NCBI GenBank assembly: GCA_028279515.1
Contig: JANQNQ010000013.1
Coordinates: forward strand, 62,001-126,000
DNA: 64,000 bases
Reading direction: 5' to 3'
Source of the DNA: Flavobacteriaceae bacterium
GTDB taxonomy: Bacteria > Bacteroidota > Bacteroidia > Flavobacteriales > Flavobacteriaceae
Shown: positions 53,263-62,700 of the stretch, piece after piece
Position numbering within the stretch: position 1 is the stretch's first letter
How the letters are laid out: the number at the start of each line of letters is the position of its first letter
Program-made: the position numbers and the translations under genes
Notes under the pieces: model-generated
The model's input: the letters and a program-made list of their open reading frames with translations, nothing else
Told to the model about the DNA's origin: nothing
Database searches by the model: none

Positions 53263-54618
53263 ATGCGAATTCATTTTATTGCCATTGGAGGTAGTGCGAT
53301 GCACAATTTGGCCTTGGCACTTCATCATAAAGGTTATCAAATTACAGGAAGCGACGATACGATCTTTGATCCTTCTAAATCACGTTTAGAAGCAAAAGGA
53401 CTTTTACCAGAGACCTTAGGTTGGTTTCCTGAAAAGATCAGCGAAGATCTGGATGCCGTGATTCTCGGAATGCACGCAAAACCCGACAATCCCGAGTTGT
53501 TAAAAGCTCAAGAACTAGGATTGACCATTTACTCGTATCCAGAATTTCTTTACGAACAATCCAAGTACAAGACGCGGGTCGTTATTGGAGGATCCCACGG
53601 AAAGACCACTATTACTTCGATGATTCTTCACGTTTTAAATTACCATGATATCGAAGTTGATTATATGGTAGGTGCCCAATTGGAAGGGTTTGAAACCATG
53701 GTACATTTAACAGAAGAAAATGATTTTATCGTATTGGAAGGTGATGAATACCTTTCGTCTCCAATTGACAGAAGACCTAAATTTCACCTATACAAACCAA
53801 ACATAGCGCTCATAAGCGGCATCGCTTGGGATCACATTAATGTGTTTCCGACTTATGAAAATTACGTAGAGCAATTCTCCACGTTTGTCGATTTGATAAC
53901 CAATGGCGGAACGCTCATGTACAACGAAGAAGATTCCGAAGTAAAGAGAGTGGTCGAAACATCGGACAATCCCATTCGAAAGATGCCTTACCAAACTCCA
54001 GAATATACAGTTGAAAATGGTGAAACGCTGTTGATGACGCCCGAAGGCCCCATGCCGATTGAAGTTTTTGGCGCACACAACCTAAACAATCTGGCTGGCG
54101 CCAAATGGATCTGTCAGCATATGGGAGTCGATGAAGAAGATTTTTATGAGGCCATTTCTACTTTTAAAGGCGCTTCGAAACGTTTAGAAAAACTGGCAGA
54201 GAGTAAGAACAAAGTGGGATACAAAGACTTTGCACATTCTCCGAGTAAAGTGGCAGCTACTACTAGGGCTGTCAAAGATCAATATAGCGACCGAAAGTTG
54301 CTTGCCTGCCTTGAATTGCATACGTATAGCAGTTTGAATGCTGAGTTCTTACAAGAATATAGAGGTGCATTGGACGCAGCTGACCAAGCGGTCGTATTCT
54401 ATTCTCCGCATGCCGTCAAGATCAAGAAGCTTGAAGAAGTAAGCGAAACACAGATCGCAGACGCTTTTGACCGTGATGATCTTGTAATTTTTACCGATCC
54501 CGAGGCCTTTAAGGAGTTTCTTTTTGGTCAGGACCTAAATGATACGGCCTTGCTTCTTATGAGCTCAGGTAATTATGGCGGACTCGATTTCGAGGAGGTT
54601 AAGAAACTACTAATGTAA
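53263..54618 (+). CDS. mpl: UDP-MurNAc:L-Ala-gamma-D-Glu-meso-DAP ligase
   Basis: This 451-residue Mur-ligase-family enzyme joins a murein tripeptide to UDP-MurNAc during peptidoglycan recycling. It opens with the MurC-like nucleotide-binding IAIGGSAMHNLALALHHKGY and has P-loop GGSHGKTT (109-116). The segments LEGDEYLSSPIDRRPKFHLY and ISGIAWDHINVFPTYENYV are those of Mpl rather than MurC, whose tail differs. A TATCTTTA box at 53237-53244 is a likely -7 element, giving a 13-nt leader. It heads the run of sugar genes that follows. Confidence 0.95.
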   Translation: MRIHFIAIGGSAMHNLALALHHKGYQITGSDDTIFDPSKSRLEAKGLLPETLGWFPEKISEDLDAVILGMHAKPDNPELLKAQELGLTIYSYPEFLYEQSKYKTRVVIGGSHGKTTITSMILHVLNYHDIEVDYMVGAQLEGFETMVHLTEENDFIVLEGDEYLSSPIDRRPKFHLYKPNIALISGIAWDHINVFPTYENYVEQFSTFVDLITNGGTLMYNEEDSEVKRVVETSDNPIRKMPYQTPEYTVENGETLLMTPEGPMPIEVFGAHNLNNLAGAKWICQHMGVDEEDFYEAISTFKGASKRLEKLAESKNKVGYKDFAHSPSKVAATTRAVKDQYSDRKLLACLELHTYSSLNAEFLQEYRGALDAADQAVVFYSPHAVKIKKLEEVSETQIADAFDRDDLVIFTDPEAFKEFLFGQDLNDTALLLMSSGNYGGLDFEEVKKLLM

Positions 54619-54663
54619 TTATCCTATTTGTACTAACTTTATTGCAACCATAAACGTGTTGCA

Positions 54664-56025
54664 ATGAGCTCAAGAAGAGACTTCGTTAAGAAAGGTGCTT
54701 TGGCTACTGCTGGAGTTGCACTTTTACCTAATTTGACCTTTGGGTCCGCCCTGTCTGAAGCAAAAGAAACCTTGAATGTGGGTCTAATAGGCGTCGGACT
54801 TCGAGGGACCAATCATCTTAAAAATTTGTTGTTTCGGAAGGATGTGAAGATCACGGCAATCTGTGATATTGATGATCGTCGTAATGCCATAGCCTTAGAT
54901 ATGATCAAAGAGGCTGCGCAAAAAAAACCGAAGGTCTTTAACAAAGGAGAATACGATTATAGAAACTTATTAGAGCTCGACGAAGTCGATGCGGTTATCA
55001 TTTCGACCCCGTGGTTATGGCATACACGTATGGCAAAAGATGCCATGTTAGCCGGCAAATACACCGGACTTGAAGTATCTGCCGCTAATACCATGGAAGA
55101 ATGTTGGGATTTGGTGAATACGCATGAACAGACCGGAAGTCATTTGATGATCTTAGAAAATGTCTGTTATCGTAGGGATATCATGGCCGTGCTCAATATG
55201 GTACGGCAAAATGTGTTTGGAGAGCTTTTGCATTTTCGATGTGGATATCAACACGATTTGAGATTTGTAAAACTCAATGATGGAAAGACCGCTTACGGAA
55301 AGGGAGTCGAATTTGGCGAAAAAGGAATCTCAGAATCTGCTTGGCGTACCCAGCATTCCTTGCTCAGAAACGCCGATGTTTACCCAACGCATGGAGTAGG
55401 ACCCATTGCGGTCATGTGCGATATCAATCGAGGCAATCGCTTTGTTTCGATCACATCTATGGCGAGCAAAGGAGTCGGGCTCCATAATTACATCGTAAAA
55501 CACGGCGGAAAAGGCCATCCCAATGCCAAGCTCAAGTTTAAGCAAGGGGATATCATCACCTCCATGATCGAAACTTCCAATCAGGAGACCATCATCGTAA
55601 CACATGATTGTAATTCACCCAGACCGTATTCACTAGGTTTTAGAGTGCAAGGAAGCGAAGGTATTTGGGAAGTAGACGGCAATCGTATCTATATCGAAGA
55701 CAAGGCCGAAAAACCACACCGATGGGACGATGCATCTTCTTGGTTGCAACGCTACGATCATCCGCTTTGGAAGAAATATGAAAACCGAGCCACTGGCGCT
55801 GGACATGGAGGCATGGATTTCTTTGTCTTGCATGCCTTTGTTGAGTCGGCCAAAAGAAATACGGCACCGCCATTAGATGCCTATGATGCGGCTGCATGGA
55901 GTTCTATTACGCCACTTTCTGAGGTGTCTATCGCCAACAATGGGGAACCTCAGGATTTTCCAGATTTCACACGCGGAAACTGGGTAAAGAGAAAACCTTA
56001 TAACTGGATGAAAGACACCTACTAG
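54664..56025 (+). CDS. Gfo/Idh/MocA-fold protein with Tat signal (GH109-like)
   Basis: This 453-residue protein has a twin-arginine signal (MSSRRDFVKKGALATAGVALL), an NAD-binding Rossmann fold (NVGLIGVGLRGTNHLKNLL), and a C-terminal region with YPTHGVGPIAVMCDINRGN, close to the motif of GH109 alpha-N-acetylgalactosaminidases, which use NAD as a cofactor without net redox change. Export folded with bound NAD is expected. The substrate could be an alpha-linked amino sugar, but a different hexoside is possible. It is 45 bp after mpl and 15 bp before the kinase gene, so likely in the same operon. Confidence 0.85.
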   Translation: MSSRRDFVKKGALATAGVALLPNLTFGSALSEAKETLNVGLIGVGLRGTNHLKNLLFRKDVKITAICDIDDRRNAIALDMIKEAAQKKPKVFNKGEYDYRNLLELDEVDAVIISTPWLWHTRMAKDAMLAGKYTGLEVSAANTMEECWDLVNTHEQTGSHLMILENVCYRRDIMAVLNMVRQNVFGELLHFRCGYQHDLRFVKLNDGKTAYGKGVEFGEKGISESAWRTQHSLLRNADVYPTHGVGPIAVMCDINRGNRFVSITSMASKGVGLHNYIVKHGGKGHPNAKLKFKQGDIITSMIETSNQETIIVTHDCNSPRPYSLGFRVQGSEGIWEVDGNRIYIEDKAEKPHRWDDASSWLQRYDHPLWKKYENRATGAGHGGMDFFVLHAFVESAKRNTAPPLDAYDAAAWSSITPLSEVSIANNGEPQDFPDFTRGNWVKRKPYNWMKDTY

Positions 56026-56040
56026 ACCTTGAAGAAAGAA

Positions 56041-57108
56041 ATGACCATTACAGCTCCCGGTAGGATCTGCCTATTCGGTGACCATCAAGATTATTTAGAA
56101 CTCCCTGTGATTGCCTGTGCGATCGATCGGCAAGTTACCCTTTGTGCAAAAGCCAATGACGAAAACGTGTTCAGACTCGATATGCCTGATATCGGTAAGA
56201 CGAGAACCTTCAATGTCTTTGAGGTTTTTGATAGCTTTGAGAAAGGAGACCATTTGGCTTCGTCGATCAAAGTAGTGCGACGCTATGGCTGTATTCCTGA
56301 TCGCGGGTATGATATCACGTTAACTAGCACTGTGCCCATTAATGCAGGCGTTTCGAGCTCTTCGGCGGTAGTGGTTGCATGGATTCATTTTTTGCTGAAG
56401 GCCTATGGATGTGATCACGAGGTTACACCCGCTTTTTTGGCGCGTTTAGCGTATGAAGCCGAAGTGATTGAACACCATTCTCCTGGCGGAAGGATGGATC
56501 AATACACAAGTGCCATTGGCGGAATTATCTACATTGACACTAGCAAGTCGGAAGCCTTTTCAAAGATCAACCACCCCATCGATGGAATGATCTTGGGAGA
56601 ATCAGGCATCCCTAAACAAACGGTTGGTGTATTAGGTGATTTAAGAGGAAAGGCCTTGGCAGCGGTCAATGAGGTCAAAAAGGCACTTCCTGATTTTGAT
56701 TTGGAAAAAGCTACGATTGAAACACGATCTGAACATTTGAAATTAGTCTCAGACGATTTAAAACCGTTTTTCTACGCAGCGATTGAAAATCATCGAGTAA
56801 CGAAGGAGGCCATGAAGGCCTTTCAGAAAGAAACGCTTGACCTCAAAACTATCGGAGTGCTGATGAATGCACATCACAAAGTGCTTAAAGAATCTTTGGG
56901 AGTTACCGTGCCATTGATCGATACCATGATCGACGCCGCACTGGAAGCAGGAGCGTATGGCGCCAAGATCGTAGGTTCAGGTGGGGGCGGAAGCATCGTT
57001 GCCATCGCACCAGAGAATAAGAAAGAAGAAGTGATCAACGCTATCCTAAAAAGCGGCGCAAAAGGTGCCTACGAAGTAAAAGTTAGTCATGGAACCCAAG
57101 TATCATAA
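56041..57108 (+). CDS. GHMP-family sugar kinase
   Basis: This 355-residue cytoplasmic kinase has the three GHMP motifs: I APGRICLFGDHQDY, II PINAGVSSSSAVVVA and III GAKIVGSGGGGSIVA. The segment HHSPGGRMDQYTSAIGG carries the likely catalytic Asp. It is nearest to galactokinase/heptose-type kinases and phosphorylates a sugar at C1 or another position. The ATG at 56041 was chosen over a TTG at 56029 because MTITAPGR is the natural family start and a purine-rich stretch precedes it. It is 1 base from the next gene, a nucleotidyltransferase, so sugar phosphorylation and activation are paired. Confidence 0.87.
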   Translation: MTITAPGRICLFGDHQDYLELPVIACAIDRQVTLCAKANDENVFRLDMPDIGKTRTFNVFEVFDSFEKGDHLASSIKVVRRYGCIPDRGYDITLTSTVPINAGVSSSSAVVVAWIHFLLKAYGCDHEVTPAFLARLAYEAEVIEHHSPGGRMDQYTSAIGGIIYIDTSKSEAFSKINHPIDGMILGESGIPKQTVGVLGDLRGKALAAVNEVKKALPDFDLEKATIETRSEHLKLVSDDLKPFFYAAIENHRVTKEAMKAFQKETLDLKTIGVLMNAHHKVLKESLGVTVPLIDTMIDAALEAGAYGAKIVGSGGGGSIVAIAPENKKEEVINAILKSGAKGAYEVKVSHGTQVS

Positions 57109-57109
57109 T

Positions 57110-57964
57110 ATGCATACCAACCTTATCATACTGGCCGGAGGAGCATCTTCTAGAATGAAAAAATCGATTCCTGTCGAAGGTCTTACCGAAGAAGAAATCC
57201 ATACGGCCAACACCAAAAACAAGGCGTTGATAACCTACGGTAAAGATGGTCGCCCCATACTTGACTTTCTACTTTTAAACGCAGAAAAAGCCGGATACAA
57301 AAATGTGTGTATCATTGTCGGAAAAAGAGCGGAAGACTTCAAAAAGTATTACGGTCTACAAGAAGAAGGGAATGTTTTTAAAGGGATGACAATTTCATAT
57401 GCAACTCAACACATTCCAGAAGGAAGAGAAAAACCTTATGGTACGACTGACGCTGTAGTGCAAGCGTTGCAGCAGTATCCACACTTACAGCAAGAGACGT
57501 TTACAGTTTGCAATTGTGACAATCTCTATTCGGTTGAAGCTTTGAAGCTGTTACGAGAAACCAAGGCTCCGAATGCCTTTATTTCCTATGATCGCGATGC
57601 CTTAAAATTCTCCGAAGAACGAATCGCTCGTTTTGCATTGGCTCGATTGGATTCAGATCACAATATGTTAGAAATTGTCGAGAAACCTTCCGCTGAAAGC
57701 ATAGCGAAGTTTAGAGATTCGCAAGGGAAATTCAGGGTAAGCATGAATATCTTCAAATTTGACGCACCTATGATGTTTCCGTATTTAAAAACATGTCCAC
57801 CGCACCCAGAACGCGACGAAAAGGAACTACCGACGGCCATCGTGAATTTCTGTAAAGATCACCCAAAACAGTTTTTAGGGATTCCGCTTTGCGAGCACGT
57901 TCCCGATCTGACATCAAAGGAAGACATCAAAGTGTTTAAGCAATATTTGAGGGATCATTTTTAG
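57110..57964 (+). CDS. Sugar nucleotidyltransferase-like protein
   Basis: This 284-residue protein has an NTP_transferase fold: the N-terminal LIILAGGASSRMKKSIP is a divergent form of the GxGxRM-x-PK signature; NCDNLYSVEALKLL is a metal-binding DxD-like segment. An insertion between residues 18 and 40 (TEEEIHTANTKNKALITYGKDGRP) separates the usual Lys from the Gly-rich loop. It likely makes a NDP-sugar from the sugar-1-phosphate produced by the preceding kinase, with which it is coupled (1-bp gap). The base and sugar specificity are unknown. Its stop is 10 bp from the convergent PaiB-like gene. Confidence 0.83.
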   Translation: MHTNLIILAGGASSRMKKSIPVEGLTEEEIHTANTKNKALITYGKDGRPILDFLLLNAEKAGYKNVCIIVGKRAEDFKKYYGLQEEGNVFKGMTISYATQHIPEGREKPYGTTDAVVQALQQYPHLQQETFTVCNCDNLYSVEALKLLRETKAPNAFISYDRDALKFSEERIARFALARLDSDHNMLEIVEKPSAESIAKFRDSQGKFRVSMNIFKFDAPMMFPYLKTCPPHPERDEKELPTAIVNFCKDHPKQFLGIPLCEHVPDLTSKEDIKVFKQYLRDHF

Positions 57965-57973
57965 AGAAGAAAT

Positions 57974-58597
57974 CTACTTCTCCTGCACATGATTCTCCAT
58001 GATCTGATTTACAAATTCGGCAATACTACGTTGATTATTTCTGATCAATTCCATCTTGGCCAATTGTTGATCACGCTTTAGCTTGTCTTGCGAGAATTTA
58101 AACTTGCCTTCCCACTCGGTGATGGCTACCTCGAAACCAACAATGTAATCCAATGCCGCTTCCATTCTGGGATTGTCTGGGTGCAGTACATACTTTTGTT
58201 CGGGCTCTTCGAGAAAGGCGGTCATACGAATGATGGTATCGCGCACGTCATCACGAGATTCAATACGATGCACTTTTCCTTTGACATGAACGTTGATGTA
58301 ATTCCATGTGGGCAGTTGAGTCGTACTGTATACACTGGGAGAGATATAGGTGTCAGGACCGTAAAAGACAGCTGTGGCCTCTCGACCTTCCTTTAGCAAT
58401 TGTATTTGCGGATTGTATTTATCGATATGGGCCACCAACTTGCCATATTTGCTTCCGTCATCTTCATAGATCAACGGAATATGCGTAATAAAGACCTCGC
58501 TGTCTTTGGCTGAGATGAGCGTGCCAAACGGATAGGCCTTCATGACTTCAACAGCATTTATGTAGTTTTTCTCTTGATGATGTTTTGGTGGATACAT
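57974..58597 (-). CDS. PaiB-like FMN-binding negative transcriptional regulator
   Basis: This 207-residue protein has a split-barrel FMN-binding fold of the PaiB family: MYPPKHHQEKNYINAVEVMKAYPFGTLIS at the start, TAVFYGPDTYISPSVY and NYINVHVKGKVHRIES in the middle, and KFKFSQDKLKRDQQLAKMEL near the end. PaiB of Bacillus affects sporulation and degradative enzymes; in other bacteria it may simply be a flavin/haem-binding protein. The start at 58597 (MYPPKHH) fits the family. It is probably a single gene; its upstream region has a possible small hairpin. Confidence 0.88.
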   Translation of the reverse strand: MYPPKHHQEKNYINAVEVMKAYPFGTLISAKDSEVFITHIPLIYEDDGSKYGKLVAHIDKYNPQIQLLKEGREATAVFYGPDTYISPSVYSTTQLPTWNYINVHVKGKVHRIESRDDVRDTIIRMTAFLEEPEQKYVLHPDNPRMEAALDYIVGFEVAITEWEGKFKFSQDKLKRDQQLAKMELIRNNQRSIAEFVNQIMENHVQEK

Positions 58598-58635
58598 ACC
58601 GTTGTGTTTATACTGTAAAGCTAAAAAAGAAATGA

Positions 58636-58653
58636 CCTTTGCACAAGCAAAGG
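58636..58653 (-). terminator. Intrinsic terminator after the small membrane protein gene
   Basis: CCTTTGC / GCAAAGG stem with loop ACAA, and T-rich sequence (TTTCTTTTTT) following on the minus strand, 30 bp past the stop at 58683. Confidence 0.7.
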
Positions 58654-58682
58654 CCATCAATACATCTGAGTGTTTTTATGTT

Positions 58683-58895
58683 TTACTCTGAAGCTTCGGC
58701 GGGTCCTTCTTCCTCAGCTGGCTTTCCGACTAAGAAAAGCACAAGACCAAGGGCGATCATACCTCCTCTAATGATCCATCCAACCGTTTCACCCCAATTG
58801 TCAATCCATGCCAAAATGGAAAATTGAAGGTCAAATAATGGTAGGATCATGGCACCAATGCCAAAGATCATAAGGTAAATTCCGAGTTGTCTCAT
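58683..58895 (-). CDS. Small two-helix membrane protein
   Basis: This 70-residue protein has two hydrophobic helices (LGIYLMIFGIGAMILPLF and VGWIIRGGMIALGLVLFLVG) joined by a short aromatic loop, and an acidic C-terminal tail (PAEEEGPAEASE). It has no recognised family name. It ends at an intrinsic terminator and begins 62 bp after the DUF1569 gene stop, so it may be a separate unit. Confidence 0.75.
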   Translation of the reverse strand: MRQLGIYLMIFGIGAMILPLFDLQFSILAWIDNWGETVGWIIRGGMIALGLVLFLVGKPAEEEGPAEASE

Positions 58896-58957
58896 AATAA
58901 ATTGTTTAGGTAGTTATGTGCTTCAAGATAGCAATTTCTCCTAAACTTTTACAGAGA

Positions 58958-59410
58958 TCACGCATTGAATTGACGTAGGTGATGATCCAAATGTTTGTAT
59001 TGCATCTTACCCCATTGCTCGTTGGTCATATCACCAAAAGCTGGATGCGTCGGCCATGAGGCTCGATCACGTTGTTCGTAATACTCGTTGGCAATCTGTA
59101 GGAGGATTGTTCTTTCCTTCTCAAAATCCTTCTGCTCTGAAATGATAAACTCTTTGGCGGTTGGAAGACCAGGTTTCCATGGTTTGTCATTGTACAATGA
59201 AGACTTAAAGAATAATTTGAACAGGCCTTTCATCAATGCATTTGGTGGTTTGATGGTGGCCTTTCCTAACGGAATTTCGAACGCCTTTTGACAGTGATGC
59301 ATCATTTGTCCGACGTTCATCTTACCCCATTTCGCTTGTGCATCGGGCGTGACTTGATTGATACGATTTACCAATTCGTTATAACTACTTTCCTCAAATA
59401 TTGACTTCAT
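58958..59410 (-). CDS. DUF1569 (DinB-like) protein
   Basis: This 150-residue protein belongs to DUF1569, a DinB-superfamily four-helix bundle. The family hallmark KWGKMNVGQMMHHCQKAFE is clear, with a metal-binding-type His pair, and the late HPAFGDMTNEQWGKMQYKHLDHHLRQF supplies further His residues. DinB-like proteins bind a metal and often act as thiol transferases or in stress. Specific function is unknown. Its gene stands alone on the minus strand; a near -7 sequence TACTTTTC is upstream. Confidence 0.85.
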   Translation of the reverse strand: MKSIFEESSYNELVNRINQVTPDAQAKWGKMNVGQMMHHCQKAFEIPLGKATIKPPNALMKGLFKLFFKSSLYNDKPWKPGLPTAKEFIISEQKDFEKERTILLQIANEYYEQRDRASWPTHPAFGDMTNEQWGKMQYKHLDHHLRQFNA

Positions 59411-59514
59411 GGATGTGTGGTTTTTGATTGTATATGAAAAGTACGAATTTTTTTAAGGGGAAGTGAGCTGCAAACCTATTTTGCTGTGTCATTTAAGAAA
59501 GTGGAACTTTTTTA

Positions 59515-59661
59515 GGTATTGGGTATTGGGTATTGGGTATTGGGTGTTGGGATTTGAGATTTGAGATTTGAGTATTGAGTATTGAGTACAAAGTACAAAG
59601 TGTTATGTCGAATATTGGATTTTGAGTTTTGAGTTTTGGAATTTGGGATTTTGGATTTAAC
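59515..59661. repeat. Heptamer repeat array (13 in-phase units plus a shifted extension)
   Basis: From 59515 to 59605 thirteen consecutive 7-base units stay in phase: GGTATTG four times, GGTGTTG, GGATTTG, AGATTTG twice, AGTATTG twice, AGTACAA twice, AGTGTTA. After a 2-base phase change the motif continues as TTTTGAG, TTTTGAG, TTTTGGA, ATTTGGG, ATTTTGG to 59661. It is intergenic between the DUF1569 and LamG/LRR genes. It is related, in inverted orientation, to 53087-53156. Confidence 0.8.
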
Positions 59662-59707
59662 AATGCGATAGCATTAACTCATTAAGGCATTATCCCATTA
59701 AAGAAGA

Positions 59708-59736
59708 AAAGCCTCAACATCAACCGTTGAGGCTTT
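59708..59736 (-). terminator. Intrinsic terminator after the LamG/LRR protein gene
   Basis: AAAGCCTCAAC / GTTGAGGCTTT, 11-bp perfect stem with a 7-base loop and a T-rich run on the minus strand, 44 bp past the stop at 59780. Confidence 0.85.
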
Positions 59737-59779
59737 CTAGTTCGCTTTATCTCCCCTTCTAAGATAAAGCTATGGCAGG

Positions 59780-62700
59780 TTAGGGCAGTTGCTGTGTTAT
59801 TTTGTAAAATACTGAGTTGAACACTTGATTGGCGGGATGGGCCAGAATGTTGTCTTTTATGTAGAGCAATTCGTTGCCAGCATTCAAGAAGATCACCTCC
59901 CCGTCCATGTTCACATCATCATTATAATACCCTTGGGGTTTGTAAAAAACAGAAGCTCCAAACGGACTCTCTACAGCCGAAACATCTAAAACCGTTTGTT
60001 TCACCGATACCGATTCGGCACCTGTATTCAAGAAAACGATTTCAGTATCGTTATTAGCATTACCAGCCCATAAAGCTGAAACGCCAGAAGGCATTCCGAA
60101 AGTGGTTTGTCCATTACTTCCGAAGGTAGTTGTGCTTCCATCTGTAAAATTGATAGATAGCGGAGTACTACTTAAGCTCAGTGTAGCAGAACTCATAGTA
60201 CCAAGGTGGTTTCTATGGTTAATGACCACATAGTAATCACTCGCCGTTGCCGTTGAAAAATAGACAGGAGACACACCATCTGTATGCACAATGTCGCCAT
60301 CTCTTTGAAGCAAGGCAGATCGCGAGGCTACAATCGAAGTATTGTCACTAGCGTCTCTCAATTCTAACCATACCCAATCGACAATGGCATTATCGCCTGT
60401 AATATCGAATAATGACGAAGCACAGCTAATACCATCAGTATACGGGCTTGTGGTCGGAAGATGTCCGGCAACACGTAGGTCGTCGCGCATCAAAGATTCT
60501 TCTCCCGTGTTAGGATTTAATGCAGCACCTTGTAAAAATGCATTAGCGGTAATTCCGGCGTTACAATTATCTAGAATGTCCTGAACACTATCCCAATCGG
60601 TTGGATTAGAGCCAGCAAACGTCAAGGTCGTTGATCCATTACCTGTAGTCACATAATCATACAAACCGCATAAGCTTGTAATACTTGATTGATCGCGTAT
60701 CGTTAAATCAGAAGTCACATTATTTAGCGCATATAAATTGACGCTTTGCAAAGAACCATTCCCTCTTATAAAAGAAGCGCTTGATGCGTTTGTAGTAATG
60801 GTAGTTATATTTTGTAACGCATCAATTTCTACTAAAGCACCATTAAAAACTACGTTCAACGTATTTACGGTAGTTAATGACTCTAAAAATGAATTGCTTA
60901 AACTTGTCAGCAGTTCATTGTTCGAGATGTTCAAAGAGTTTAAACTTGTTATATTCAAGTTAGAAAATCCTTCTAAGCTTGTAACAAGGTCACAGTCTGT
61001 AAAATTGAACCCTCCTAAACTTGTTAAATTATCCATTCCTTGGACATTATTAAGAAGCGTCATTTCAGTCAAAGCAAGGTTTCCTCCAATGCTTGTAACA
61101 CTTGATAAAAATGATAAATCAGTGACTGCCATATCATGAAATTGTGCAGCTCCGCTTATTGTACTTAGTAATGTTACTGTTACTGAGTTTAGTGATGGAG
61201 AATTATCTATAGAAAAATTATTTCCAATACTCGTTAGTTTAGGGAAATTAACCGTTGTTAAGCTACCACAACCTCCTATTGACACCCTACCAGAAGTACT
61301 TGCCAACTCAGGCGCATTAATAGTTGTAACACCTGTAATATCTGCTATCAAAAAGTTACCACAGTCTTGTAAGAGCGGAAAATCTATACTAGTCAATCCT
61401 GCATTTGAATTATTTACACGAACTTCTCCAGATGTCTGCGTTAATTGAGGTACTGAGATTGAACTTAATGCACCGTTAAAGGTGATTTTAAAGCTCCCTG
61501 TCATTGTTTGTAACTGACTAAATGTAATTGTGCTCAACAATGCATTATTGCCAATTTCTATATTTTTCATTGTAGTCATCTGATCGAGTATGCTAATCTC
61601 TGTAATGAGATCAAGATTATCTACTATAAAATTCCCTCCTAAACTCGTTACATTAGAGAATGAAGCAATACTCGTTGTATTGGCCATGTTTCGCAGTGTA
61701 AAATCATCACCAATAGTTGTGAGGTTTGCAAAACCAGATAGGTCATCTACTATATCACCTTCAATATATAAGTCTCCAGAAATGGTATGTACATTGGCAA
61801 AACCTGATAAATCTGTGATCGTACCGTTTATTGTAACATTTCCTTCTATTATATTACAAGTTCCTAAAGTGTTGTTTATGTAATTATCTACTTCTGTCTG
61901 GGTAGTTAAAGTAACTCCTCCTGCAACTACACATCCGCAAGAACCAGAAATGCCATTGGCTGTAGTATCAACCCAATTACTTGTCGCTCCATCCAAAGCA
62001 AAATTATTTAAGGTACCATTTGTATTATTTCCAGAACTATCATTTAGCGTCGTTACAGAACTATTGTCCTGCCCGGAAATCCCTTGATTGAATCCATAGC
62101 TCAGTAATAGATTTGCCTGGCTCATGTCCATGTCACAATCATTCACTGCTCCTACTTCAAATGCCGAAAGTGTTTTTGTCCAAACACGAAGTTCATCTAG
62201 TTGTCCTTCAAAATAGCCCCCTGCATCTCCTGTAGGCGTATCTGCAGCGGCGTAACCAATTTGTATGTCTTCTGTACTAGAGGCAGTCGTTGCCGTACCA
62301 TTCCAACCTTGTGAATGGGCGCTTACTCCGTCTATATAGCATCTCGCGTTGCCAGAATCTAGTGTTATGGCCACATGGTGCCAATTTCCATCGGCAACAT
62401 ACGTGTTACCATTTAACAACCTTGTTGTATAATTAGAAGCGCTGGCATAATAGTAAAACTCTATTCTTCCACTATCTAAATTAATACGCCAACCATTGTT
62501 CCCATCTGGTGTAAATTTATTAATCAAAGCACCATTGCCATCTGTTGTTTTAATCCAAAAGTCAACAGAAAAATTCAAACTATTTTGATTGCTGTTATGA
62601 GGTACCGTAATGAAATCATCTGTACCATCAAAATCCAATCCTGTAGCCGGTCCTAATCCCCTCCCTTGTATGGTAAATGTATAGAACGGTTCATCACAAT

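Noticed and set aside
59780-60100. Type A T9SS sorting domain at the end of the LamG/LRR protein
   Set aside because: The typical hydrophobic strand, Gly-x-Tyr and Lys-rich ending are absent; the tail has paired acidic loops and ends QLP.
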